From the NCBI GenBank assembly GCA_051294375.1, contig CM119266.1, forward strand, positions 6,031,431 to 6,095,430: 64,000 nucleotides of DNA, in the 5' to 3' direction. The translations under genes and the position numbers were made by a program. Source of the stretch: Paraspadella gotoi (taxonomy: Eukaryota > Chaetognatha). Below are positions 9,639-19,155 of this stretch, one piece after another (within the stretch, counting starts at the first letter, position 1; each line of letters opens with the position of its first letter). The notes under the pieces were generated by a model. That model searched no databases, was not told where the DNA came from, and worked only from the letters and a program-made list of their open reading frames with translations.

Positions 9639-12600
9639 GTTTTTTTTCAATTTCTTCGCAAACTATTTTATTCCCTGTTCCCGTCACTTTCCTTTCGCTA
9701 TTTTCTTTATTATCCTTTCTTTTCCTTTCCTTTTCTTTTCTTTTTTTTTCTTTTTTTATCTCTCCTTTCCTTTCCCTGTCTTTTCCTTTTTTTTCCTTAC
9801 CTTTCTTTTCCTTTCCTTTCATTTTCTCTGCCTTCCCTTCCGTCCCCTTCAGTTCCCTTCTCTTCATTTCCTTTTTCTTCTTCTTCCTTTTCTCTTCCTT
9901 TTTTTACCTTTCCTTTCTTTTCCTTTCCTTTCATTTCTTTGCCTTCCCTTCCGTCCTTCAGTCCCTCTCTTCATTTCCTTTTCTTCTTCTTCCTTTTCCT
10001 TCCTTTTGGACCTTTCCTTTCTTTTCCTTTCCTTTCATTTTCTTTGCCTTCCCTTCCGTCCCCTTCAGTTCCCTTCTCTTCATTTTCCTTTTCCTTTTTT
10101 TCTTATTCCTTTTCCTTCCTTTTTTTTTCTTTCTTTCATTCTTTTCTCTTCTCGTTCCCTTCCTTCCTTATTCTTCCTTTTCTTTCTCTCCTTTTCTTTT
10201 CCTTACCTTAACTCACCCCCCCTCCTTCCAGCGACCTGGCGATCGTCACCCTCAAAGCTGCGGCGATGAAGGGGGCGTTGTCTCCCCTTCCGTCCAAATA
10301 TCGCGACCTCTGGTTGCGTCTCTTCGTTCCGGCGTCGGTGGGCGTGGCGGCGTCGTTTTTTCTCTGCGCCATCGTCGCCGGCGTCGTCGCTTTGAGAGGA
10401 AAACAGCGCCGAGCGTCGAAATTGTAAGGAGGGGAGAAAAATTAGAGAAGGGGCGTTTGTTTGTTTATAGTTGTATATCGATTTATATTTGTTTTTATTT
10501 TTATATTTATATATCTCTTTTTTCTTTTTTTTTTCTGCCTTTTTCTCTTTTTTTCTTTCATTAGTCTTCGAGTTGTGACCCTATTTTCTTTCTTTCATTT
10601 TTTCTCTTTTTTATTCTTTCTCTCTTTCTTTCTTTTTTTTTTATTTCTTTCTCTCTTTCTTTCTCTCTTTCTTTCTTTTTTTCTTACTCCAAATGTGACT
10701 CAATTCTTTGTTTAAATTTTCTTTCTTTTTTCTTCATTTCTATATTGGCTTATTTCTCTGTTTATTCCTTATAATTTCCATTGTTTATTTTTAATATCAC
10801 TAGAAACCATTTGTGGCTCCTGTCTTACGTCGTGACAGGAATTCTAATTCCGGCTTCGCTCTACGTTTCCCAATTTTATTACGGCGAAAATAAAATCGTA
10901 AGTTGTTTACTGTTGTTTACTGTTGTTACATTGTTTGTTTCGTTATATAATTTTTAACCGTTGTTTTATTGTTCTTACAATTTTTATAACATATTCGGTC
11001 CATTCCTACCGTGGTGTAAAATTTCGTGTTTCGAATCTATGATTATTTATTAAATACTATTAATATAATAAATATTATATATACATTTATATATAAAAAT
11101 ATAAATAAATAAATAATAATAAATATCATTAATATTGTTAGTATTTTTTTTGTTTACAAATCTTGTGTCAGATTGTTATATAGTTTTTCTTTCTGGGTTT
11201 TTATCCCCCCCTCTTTCTCTCTCCCGGTCTGTCCCTTTTTCCTCTTTCCTTCATTATTGGTTTTCTTAGTATTGATTTTTTCCTCTGGTTTCTCCCATTT
11301 TTATTATTTTTTTTATCATAAAAAAATGAATAAATAAATTTTGACCCCTCCCCCCACGTAAAATGTCACGTAAAATGTACAATTTGTATCCGTTTTTACT
11401 GAAATTCCGCCATTTTGAAAAACAAGGATACGGAAGAGGCTCGTCTTTTTTCCTTCACTCGCCGCTCGATGTCGCTTTTCTCTTTCGTCGCTTTCGTCTT
11501 CGCCGTCGTCGCTATCGTCGTCAGTTTCGTCGCGGGTGTGCGGGTCAAAGGTAAGTTAGGTTCAGGGGTCAGTTAAAACTCAAAAGCTTGGTGGCAAAGG
11601 CCGATTGAAAAATTAACGGGTCAGCACTCCATCGAAGGGCGAAAGACCACGTTACCCACTTTGGGTCACTTTCAGTTGATCCCCGCGTACTAGGTCAGCA
11701 ACATTTTTAGACAGTTTGTCGATCTGTAGGTCTTTCTGTCTCTTCCACTTGCGTTAAAATGCACGTAAATTCTGTCCTCTTGGCCATTTTTAATTAATAA
11801 GTAGTTATTATTTGTCCGAGACTTAATTTTCCATATATTTCCTACTTGTTTAGTATGGTGATCTCTTAAATGATTATTTTCCTCATCCTATTTAATAATC
11901 GGACATCTACGTAATATGCAAATGAGAATGGAATCGAGGCTCGTAGCAAACAAATGAGCAGTCGCTCCCTCCTTTCTCTCCAGACATTCGCCTCCAATCG
12001 ACGACCATCGTCTCTCTCTCTATCTTTTTTCTTCTCACTCACTTCTCTTGGTTTTTCTATCACGACGAAGATTTTACGGACGTTTGCCGACTCAAGGCTT
12101 TGGAAGATTGGGAGAGCGAAGATTACTACGATAAGTAAGATGCCTGCTTGCTGTTACGGTTGCTGTTACCGTATTACGGTTGCTGTTATAGTTGATCCAA
12201 CTTATCATAGAGAAATTTCCATGTACAAGTTGACCTGAGGCATTGTCATGTATTCCGCCATTGAACTTCAATGGCGGAATACATGACATGACAATTTGAA
12301 GGATCTTATCATGCCTTCCAAGTTAAGCAGTATTCGATTAAAATTTCTTCATTGCCATTCTTTTCATTTCATTATTCTTTTTTATTTATTTAATTCCGGT
12401 CGTTTTTTGTCGGGTCTGCTTATCAGCAGATCCAGACTCTATAATTCACTTTGTCGGTCCGTTGTTCCGCCCCCTCAATATTGTCGGGCACTAACTTATA
12501 TCATCAGAACATCGAATTATGATAAATTATGCAAAAAAAATTATGTCCCGTTCCGTACGTCTGTCTGTCTGTCCTGTCTGTCTGTCTGTCTGTCTGTCTG

Positions 12601-14627
12601 TTCTGTCTGTCTGTCTGTCTGTTCTGTCTGTCCGTCCGTCCGTCCATCGCGTCCGTCCCACCTTAGCAAAAACACAAAATTACTCGTGATTGGATGGATG
12701 GATTGGAATGAAATTTTGTGTGTGGGTAGGGAAGGTGTGTGATTGAGCTGTATATGAAGTTGATGGAATCGTCCAAGTGGAAATGAGTTTAAAATGAAAA
12801 AAATAAAAAAAATAAATTTCACTATTTGAACACCAATTACTCAAGAGTGGATGGGGCGATTGACTTGAAAATTTTGTATTTGGGTAGGAAAGTGTGTGAT
12901 TGACTGGAAATCAGTTTCGATGGAATCGTTTTGAGTGGTAATGAGTTTAAATGGAAAAAAAAACATGTTTCACTAATTTATTATGCTTCTTTTTCTTTAT
13001 ATTAAATGTAAATGAAGGATGTATTAATAAATCAAATAATTAATCAGTTAATTAATCCAATTAGTCAATTAATTAATCAATAATTAATTAATTAGTCAAT
13101 CAATCCGTCCATCTGTCCATCTTAGCAAAAAGCTCCAATAACTCGTGATTGGCTGATTGGATTGGAATGAAATTTTGTGTCTGGGTAGGCAGTGTGAGAT
13201 GAAGCTGGATATAAAGTTTCGATGGAATCGTGCTAGTGGAAATGAGTTTAAATGGAAAAAAACCTAAGTTGGCATTTACTAAAATATTTTTACTTATTTA
13301 TAACAATAAATACTATTTTAATTATAATTAGATGGATAGATTGAGTTGAAATTTTGTGTGTGGTAGGAAAGTGGTGACGAAGCTATACAAAGTTTCGGTG
13401 GAAACGTACGAGTGGAAATGAGTTTAAATTAAAAAAATATGAGTCACATTTACTTAAATCTTTTTGCTTTCAACGATCTTGTTAGTCCTGCAATGTTACT
13501 TATTTTAACCCATAATTACTCGAATTAATCATAATTTGAATTAATAGATTGAAAAGGATAGTGTGTGAAGAAGCTAGATATAAAGTTTTGAAGGAATTGT
13601 GCCAGTGGAAATGAGTTTAAATGGAAAAAACATAAGTCACATTTACTTGAATCTTTTTTATTTATGATTACTAATAAATGTTTTCATTAATTAATTAATT
13701 AATTTGAAAAAATGATACAATTTAAAAAAATTATGCAAGTTGAAAAAAATATGCAAGTTGAAAAAATTATGCCAGTTGAAAAAATATGCAAGTTGAAAAA
13801 AATTATGCAAGTTGAAAAAATTATGCAAGTTGAAAAAAATTATGCAAGTTGAAGAAATTATGCAAGTTGAAAAAATTATGCAAGTTGAAAAAATGATGCA
13901 AGTTAAAAAAAATGATGCGAATTGTAAAAATGATGTAAATTGAAAAATGATGAGTTGAAAAATTATGTGGGTGAAAAAAATTATGCGAGTTGAAAAAATG
14001 ATGCGAGTTAAAAAAATGATGCGAGTTAAAAAATTTTTAAAAAATATTGTGATTTATCATCTGATTAGCAGATTACCGCTTAATTATTGTAGGCAGATCC
14101 GACATTGTTTGCTCAAACATGTTAAAGCAAAAACGGCTTATTTCCGTTTAATTCTATTCTGGATATTTCTTTTATATTTCATTTTATCTTTTTACATTAG
14201 AAGTGAACTCTTATTCTTTGAATATATTCCATTATGTCTCATTGTATCTTCATTCCATTTAATCCACTATTTTCCCTCCCATTTCGTTTCATCCCCTCTC
14301 TTCCCCCCCCCCATTCTTCCCCCCCCTTTCTCCCCCCCCCAAAAAAAAAGCCTGGATTTCTCCGACGACTGCAGCATGAAGCTCAGGTCTCCGTCGATCT
14401 CTGCATCGTCTGCTCCGCTTCCTTCAAACTCTTCCTCCTGTCTGCTGCGGCGGGCGGCGTTCCGTCGGGCGCTCTGCTGCTGCGGTGCTGCGGGTGCAGC
14501 AAAGAATGCGCTCGGTTGCGGCGCTGAAGAGGCGGAGGCGGCGGGGGACACGAAGGCGGTCAAGTGGGACTACGTGGCGACGAATCGCGAGGCGGACTCG
14601 CCGGTGCTCATGGTGGAGGAAGTTTAG
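9331..14627 (+). CDS. Multi-exon multipass membrane protein, GPCR-like topology (span of exons)
   Basis: The exons are 9331-9638, 10232-10423, 10804-10897, about 11427-11550, 12071-12134 and a terminal exon within about 14376-14627. The first five join with matching phases (2-2, 2-2, 0-0, 1-1) and good donors (AG|GTTTTT, ATT|GTAAGG, ATC|GTAAGT, AAAG|GTAAGT, ATAA|GTAAGA). The product has a signal-peptide-like N-terminus (residues 10-30). Hydrophobic spans follow: one with an F-N-V-V-L-V-V-V-F core, one crossing the exon 1/2 border, L-F-V-P-A-S-V-G-V-A-A-S-F-F-L in exon 2, L-W-L-L-S-Y-V-V-T-G-I-L-I-P in exon 3, and F-S-F-V-A-F-V-F-A-V-V in exon 4. The short exon 5 is acidic (ending E-D-Y-Y-D-K). 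An Asn in the first span and a Trp followed by Pro in the fourth suit a seven-helix receptor, but no DRY or NPxxY motif is seen. A four-helix protein is also possible. The family is not recognised. Confidence 0.55.
9639..10231 (+). repeat. Intron with TTTCC-type pyrimidine minisatellite
   Basis: From about 9720 to 10220 the coding strand is almost pure C/T with units such as CTTTCC and a longer block (cttcccttccgtcc...) repeated about three times. The acceptor CCTCCTTCCAG ends at 10231. Confidence 0.75.
10232..10423 (+). CDS. Membrane protein exon 2
   Basis: 192 bases, phase 2 in and phase 2 out, strongly C/G at third codon positions. It encodes a loop with Lys-Tyr-Arg-Asp-Leu-Trp, then a helix rich in Val/Ala/Phe, then the basic G-K-Q-R-R-A-S-K. 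The donor is ATT|GTAAGG. Confidence 0.6.
10804..10897 (+). CDS. Membrane protein exon 3
   Basis: 94 bases after the acceptor ATCACTAG, completing the split Leu codon from exon 2. It encodes one membrane span (W-L-L-S-Y-V-V-T-G-I-L-I-P) and ends F-Y-Y-G-E-N-K-I before GTAAGT, phase 0. Confidence 0.6.
11427..11550 (+). CDS. Membrane protein exon 4 (start approximate)
   Basis: The open frame enters at phase 0 after ACAAG (11426), or alternatively after GAAGAG (11438). It encodes a hydrophobic span of F/V/A residues followed by Gly-Val-Arg-Val-Lys and the strong donor AAAG|GTAAGT (phase 1). The upstream tract is a poor pyrimidine tract, so the acceptor is the weak point. Confidence 0.5.
12071..12134 (+). 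CDS. Membrane protein exon 5 (short acidic loop)
   Basis: 64 bases after a long pyrimidine tract and GACGAAG. Phase 1 in gives Asp-Phe-Thr-Asp-Val-Cys and onward to E-D-Y-Y-D, with phase 2 at ATAA|GTAAGA. Phase agreement with exon 4 and the donor quality support it. Confidence 0.45.
12244..12288. repeat. Perfect 22-bp inverted repeat with one-base spacer
   Basis: TGTCATGTATTCCGCCATTG continues to AA, then a single C, then the exact reverse complement ending at 12288. It lies in the intron after exon 5 of the membrane-protein gene. Confidence 0.9.
12561..12650. repeat. CTGT/CCGT tetranucleotide tract
   Basis: A run of GTCT units that shifts to GTCC at its right end. Confidence 0.9.
12660..13680. 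repeat. Five degenerate tandem copies of a ~150-300 bp unit
   Basis: Copies start near 12663, 12836, 13123, 13330 and 13550. They share a core that reads roughly GAAATTTTGTGTGTGGGTAGG, then AAGCT..ATA..AAGTTTC, then GTGGAAATGAGTTTAAATGG and poly-A. Spacers between copies differ. No coding frame is shared. The segment lies within the long last intron of the membrane-protein gene. Confidence 0.7.
13700..14040. repeat. ~19-bp minisatellite (ATTATGCAAGTTGAAAAAA)
   Basis: About 17 imperfect copies varying in A-run length and in TTATG/GATG; the last copies drift to GATGCGAGTTAAAAAA. Confidence 0.9.
14376..14627 (+). CDS. Membrane protein terminal exon, apparently frameshifted
   Basis: After CTGCAG (14375), two overlapping frames each look coding for half of the stretch. 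One (14376-about 14510) has C-rich third positions and encodes a hydrophobic helix followed by L-L-L-R-C-C-G-C, as in a last helix with palmitoylation cysteines. The other (about 14510-14627) encodes an acidic/Ala-rich tail that includes V-K-W-D-Y-V and ends M-V-E-E-V at TAG (14625-14627). A one-base error or a true frameshift near 14500-14530 would explain this. Phase with exon 5 is satisfied only in the tail frame, so a missing exon or an indel remains likely. Confidence 0.45.
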   Translation: MKLRSPSISASSAPLPSNSSSCLLRRAAFRRALCCCGAAGAAKNALGCGAEEAEAAGDTKAVKWDYVATNREADSPVLMVEEV

Positions 14628-15029
14628 CGGATTTGCAATGGGTGGGGGTGTTTGAGAAAAGGGGTTGGCTTCAGCAAGAAGATGCTTCAGATTGAAGGTC
14701 GTATCTAGCCAGGTACTGGGCGACTTTTTAAATCGGAATAGTTGGACAATGGACAATTGTTTGTTTGGACAACGGATGTGAACTGTGAAAGCGTTAACGG
14801 AAGTTTACTTGCTGAGGGAAAGACAAACCAAAGACACTCGGATAAAAAATGCGCCCGTTTGACGTCAATTTCGTCGTTTTGTTATGTATATTTTATAGTA
14901 CAACTGTATCAAATTTTATCAAAGTGGTACAAACCATTATTCATTCCTTCAATAAACGAGAATTTTAGCCCCTGACTTCGGCGAGTGTTTGTAATTGGGT
15001 TTTTATCGTAAAAACCAAAAGAAATTTTC

Positions 15030-15346
15030 GAGGACGGCCGAGGCTCGGTTTGCCTTTGGCGCATGAGTTCAGTCCCGCGATACGAAAGGTCTCGGGTTCG
15101 ACGCCACCCGACCCTTCTTACTTCAACAGCATCCGCGTCCCATCCCATCCGCCAGCTGCCTCTGAGTGTATGACCTTTTGATGTGGGTCACGTGAGTAAT
15201 TTTGGGTCATCCTCATGTCGATTCCGATCGTCACGTGACTTTTCAAGATCGAGATTTGAACTCGAGGCGCTAAAATTGGTCTGACTCTGTCCTTGGTTCA
15301 TAAATTTGTCGGCAGCTTTGGACATAACATAACATAACATAACATT
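15030..15346 (+). mobile_element. tRNA-derived SINE with TAACA-type tail
   Basis: The left part carries a polymerase III A-box-like TGGCGCATGAG (about 15057) and a B box GGTTCGACGCC (15095-15105) with tRNA-like spacing, next to a GGTCTCGGG stem. The body contains two CACGTG palindromes. The right end is (ACATA) repeated four to five times at about 15324-15346, like the simple tails of SINEs. Boundaries are approximate. Confidence 0.6.
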
Positions 15347-15473
15347 GTAAAGACGTTAACACAACCTGGTAAATTGTAATACTTAATCCAAAGTCAAAGC
15401 TTTCTTTTTTAACTGCACTTCAAAAATACATAAATTTAAAAAAAAAAGAGCTTTTTATTTCAATTTTTTTTAG

Positions 15474-15541
15474 ATTCTATTTACTTCTATAAATCGCTAA
15501 CGGAAATGAAGCAATTACACGACTGTACATCTTACATCAAT
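15474..15541 (+). CDS. Weak candidate exon (unassigned gene)
   Basis: After TTTTTTTTTAG a frame encodes Tyr-Phe-Tyr-Lys-Ser-Leu-Thr-Glu-Met-Lys-Gln-Leu-His and stops before GTAGGC. It does not agree in phase with the next candidate exon (15871-15928), so it may be chance. Confidence 0.2.
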
Positions 15542-15870
15542 GTAGGCTTGTTATTTGGCAAAAAAAAAAGGAAAAAAAAAGAAAAAAAAAGGCACGACAA
15601 TGGAAGAAACACTCATGCAATGAAAAAAAAATGTTACTACTTTCTTTTTTTTGGAAAAAGAAAAAAAAATAAAAGGAAAGATAAAAATGTGAGCGAAAAA
15701 GTGGGGATTTTCTCTTTTACTTCAGACGAACCGACTTTATTTACATAATAATATATCGTTTCGGACCTTTTAAAATACTACCAACCATAATCGTTTTTAG
15801 TAGGTTTTTTAAACTCTGATTGTTAAAAAGAAATATTTAAAAAATATGGTTTTTGTTATTTTTACTACAG

Positions 15871-15928
15871 AAAAAGCCAACAGAGATCTTGAACAAAGAA
15901 GCCGAGAGCTAAAAAATAAATGTTGCGG
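15871..15928 (+). CDS. Weak candidate exon with a Cys-Cys-Gly end
   Basis: After TTTTTACTACAG a helical, charged frame ends N-K-C-C-G at a GTAAAA donor. The CCG motif at the end of a helix recalls the second extracellular loop of tetraspanins. Phase agrees with 16601-16641, which continues Y-E-Y-R-S-E-G-F. No flanking membrane helices were found. Confidence 0.25.
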
Positions 15929-16600
15929 GTAAAATATATGTGTTTGTAGTTTGTTTTTTTTTGTTTTTTTTTTGTTTTTTGTTTTATTTGTATTTTTTTT
16001 TTAATCATCAGTCTCTCCAATTACAAAAATGTAAAATTTACATCCTAGTTATTTGGTTTTTGTTTTTTTTAAAAAGCGTTCACAAAAAAATAAAGGAATA
16101 CAAAAATTCAAAAATTCGCATGTAAAAAACATTGGGCTATAAAAGGCTGACGGACAAAAAATTGAACTCTCATGGCTGCAATTATTAAGAAAAAACAAAT
16201 GTCTAAAAAGCTGCGGAAAATATTTTTTTGAGCCGGTGAAATATTATAAAGAAAGGGAAAGTTTCCATTTTTTTTTACATTTCCGATTCCGTGTCCAAAG
16301 TCGTTTCCCTTTTGTTTGGAAAAGTAATTACCTTTTTTGTTATTTACCCTTAAGTCTAGACCCGGTTATGTGAAATGGTTAAGAAATTCTTATTGTCTCT
16401 GAGATCACGTGACCTCTCTATCAAAAATTAAGGAAACTTGCAAAAATTGTAATTTGTGTGTTTGTGTGAGTCTGTGATTTACATTATGTTTTTTTTTGTT
16501 TTTGGTTTGTTTTTTTTTTTTTTTTTTGCCTTTTTAATCTCATAGTCGAAACGGATAATCCAAAAAGATGTTTTTTTTAACTTTCAATTAAAACCGGCAG

Positions 16601-16641
16601 ATATGAATATAGATCAGAAGGATTCGCAAGGCAAAAAGTTT
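16601..16641 (+). CDS. Weak candidate exon following the CCG exon
   Basis: Bounded by ACCGGCAG and GTAGGC; 41 bases that join in phase to 15871-15928. Very short, so chance agreement is possible. Confidence 0.2.
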
Positions 16642-16649
16642 GTAGGCAG

Positions 16650-17238
16650 TAAAAAGAATCTAAAATAGAAGGCAAACTATTTCTCCACGGAAAATAAAAG
16701 ATATACCGTTTATTTTTCTATTTAAAAATTAGATTAAAAATCCTTTATGAATCCTAGATATCATAGAATACAAGTGTGTTTTTTTTTTAAACATTATTTT
16801 TGGCGGCATCAAAAGAAAAAAAAACTAATTGGGTTTTGGGGGCAGAAAAAACTTTTATTAAAAAAAAAGGAGGAAGACGAAAAATACCCACGAATATACA
16901 TAGAAGAGATTGGAATAAGAGCTAAATCTACATCAATACACAAAATAATAATAATAATAATACTTCATCGAAACAAATTTTGTACACTTGACTTTTTTAT
17001 GCTTGTGATAACGATGATGATAGATATTTATGAGGTCGCTTGATGCATTCAAGAATATTTAAACTAAAAAATAAATATCTTTTTCAATCTCATTAGATGA
17101 AAATGTTTAACTGTAAATAAATTTTGACTAAAGTAATTTTTTTTAATAAAATAGGTCTAAAAATTTAATAATTTTGGTTGACGCATAATTTAGTACATAA
17201 TGATAATTGTCATGTTGAGTGCAATAAAGATAAAAAAG

Positions 17239-17333
<95 letters not shown>

Positions 17334-17900
17334 ATATGAGTAAGAAAAAGAAAAGTTATTCAAGAAAGATGATTTAATGAATGACAAGAGAAGATGATTC
17401 AGAGAGATTTACGAAGAAAATTCAGACAAAAATGTGAATGAGCTTTTTGGAAGCAAAAAAAAAAGTCCCAGAAAAGAAAAAAGTAATGAATTGAAAAATG
17501 TGATGTGATGAGAGGAAAAAATGTGAAGAAAAAAATAGTAGAAAATCACAATCACGGAGTTTGGTGAATTAAGAGATTCGAGAATTGTCGTCTCTACGGA
17601 GTTGGATATTTTAATTTTTAAAATGTATCGATTTAACTTAAACTTAAACTTAAAAGAAAAGTTTAAGCGAAGAAACGACCAAGAAACTCGTTATTATCTG
17701 TTGATTGGTTATTTTTTTATTCACCCCCGTCGCTCGGTTTAAATTTTTTTTTAAACTTGGAAATTACAAATGCAACTTGTTTCAACTTTATAACTGTTTA
17801 AACTTTAGGTTTAACTATTTAATGATTATCTTTTTTAAAAAAGCAGCATAGTATTTGAAAAAAGTTTTTACAAAATCTAAATTAACGCAGAGCCGAAAAT
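16650..17900. other. AT-rich noncoding stretch with GAAA microsatellite
   Basis: Nothing coding is visible. The main landmark is a (GAAA)n tract at about 17240-17332. Confidence 0.6.
17240..17332. repeat. GAAA tetranucleotide microsatellite
   Basis: About 23 uninterrupted units. Confidence 0.95.
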
Positions 17901-18004
17901 TCTCTATCCTTCTAGTGATAAGAATCGAGATATAGCTATCAGGATCGTTATCACTATCACCGCTTGGCGACTAGTTGAGGCTTCCTTCGTTGGTATGGGA
18001 GAGG

Positions 18005-18012
18005 GGAGAGAA

Positions 18013-18049
<37 letters not shown>

Positions 18050-18055
18050 GAGAAG

Positions 18056-18099
<44 letters not shown>

Positions 18100-18100
18100 G
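18005..18100. repeat. GA-rich microsatellite in the 3' flank of the LEA-like gene
   Basis: Interrupted GA/GAGG dinucleotide repeat. Confidence 0.9.
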
Positions 18101-18111
18101 TTGAGAACGGC

Positions 18112-18480
18112 CGCTCAGGCGCAAACGCTCGGTTCGAACGTCCACTGGGCCAAAAATCGCCCTCCCGCTTCGGCCGAGCGTTTGCGGCCAAAAAAAGTGC
18201 TTGGGGGGGGCCCCGTAATTGCTTGGGGCCCCGAAATTGCTTGTATCGAGCGCTCGAATCATCTTCCCCCCCTACCGCGCGATAAGGATTCCCCGCCCCC
18301 CCCCTTTCGCGGTTGCCAAGCTGCTTGTCCCGTGGTTTTATCTTTTTTGTTTCAATTTTTTTTTCGAAGGTCGCGCGACGCTGTTGGACGAGACGGCGCG
18401 GCGCGGCGCCAGCGATATTTTTTTTATATAAAAGGGAAAAAAAATTCGGCGCTGGCGTGCAAAAGATGCGGCGCTGCATC
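18112..18480. other. GC-rich hairpin block downstream of the LEA-like gene stop
   Basis: CGCAAACGCTCGG (about 18120) pairs with CCGAGCGTTTGCG (about 18175). GGGGCCCCGTAATTGCTTG is followed directly by GGGGCCCCGAAATTGCTTG. CGCCAGCG (about 18407) pairs with CGCTGGCG (about 18451). The block sits in the presumed 3' UTR of the minus-strand gene and stands out from AT-rich surroundings. Confidence 0.7.
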
Positions 18481-18552
18481 ACAGAATGCTGCAGCACTGC
18501 AGTTTCTTCTTCGCCTCTTCCTTCGATTCCGCCGCTGCTATGCCGACCTCAC
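18479..18552 (-). CDS. LEA-like gene terminal exon with CCSIL end
   Basis: After CTCTTTTTTCAG, GT completes the split Gly codon and 24 codons follow to TGA (18479-18481), ending K-K-K-L-Q-C-C-S-I-L. Phase with exon 5 is exact. Confidence 0.8.
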
Positions 18553-19092
18553 CTGAAAAAAGAGAAAAACAAAATAGCATTCGGATGCGGGGGAGTTTTA
18601 TACTGGCGCGCCCCTGGTGGGGATCGATGGAATTATGAAGAACTTAGTGATTCCATAAAAGTGTCCCAGAGCAATCGTTTTTACCGAGAATATTTTAGTA
18701 TTCAAATATGTTTAATCGTAATTGAAAACGTTTTTCAATCAATTATAGTAATTATTGAGCTCATGAATTAATTTTGTTTTCTTTCTCGAATTTTTTTCCC
18801 GTATTGACTAATTCGTCCCGACTAAGATTATTTTGGAGAGAGAGACAGAGAGAGAGATAGTTACACATGTTTGACAAGCATCCCTAAGGGAAAGCTTTTT
18901 AGAAAGAAGATTGATTTCCGAAATTGGATGATTTAAAAAATAATCACTGAAGGAAAATAAAGATTTTTTTTTCTTTTCTTTCTTTTTTTTTCATTTTTAA
19001 TTTTAGTAGATCGAGTGATTTAAAACTTTTAACCCGAAATTTGACGTTGACGTTGAAATTTAAAAAAGGAATAATTGTTGAAATTATCTATT

Positions 19093-19155
<63 letters not shown>

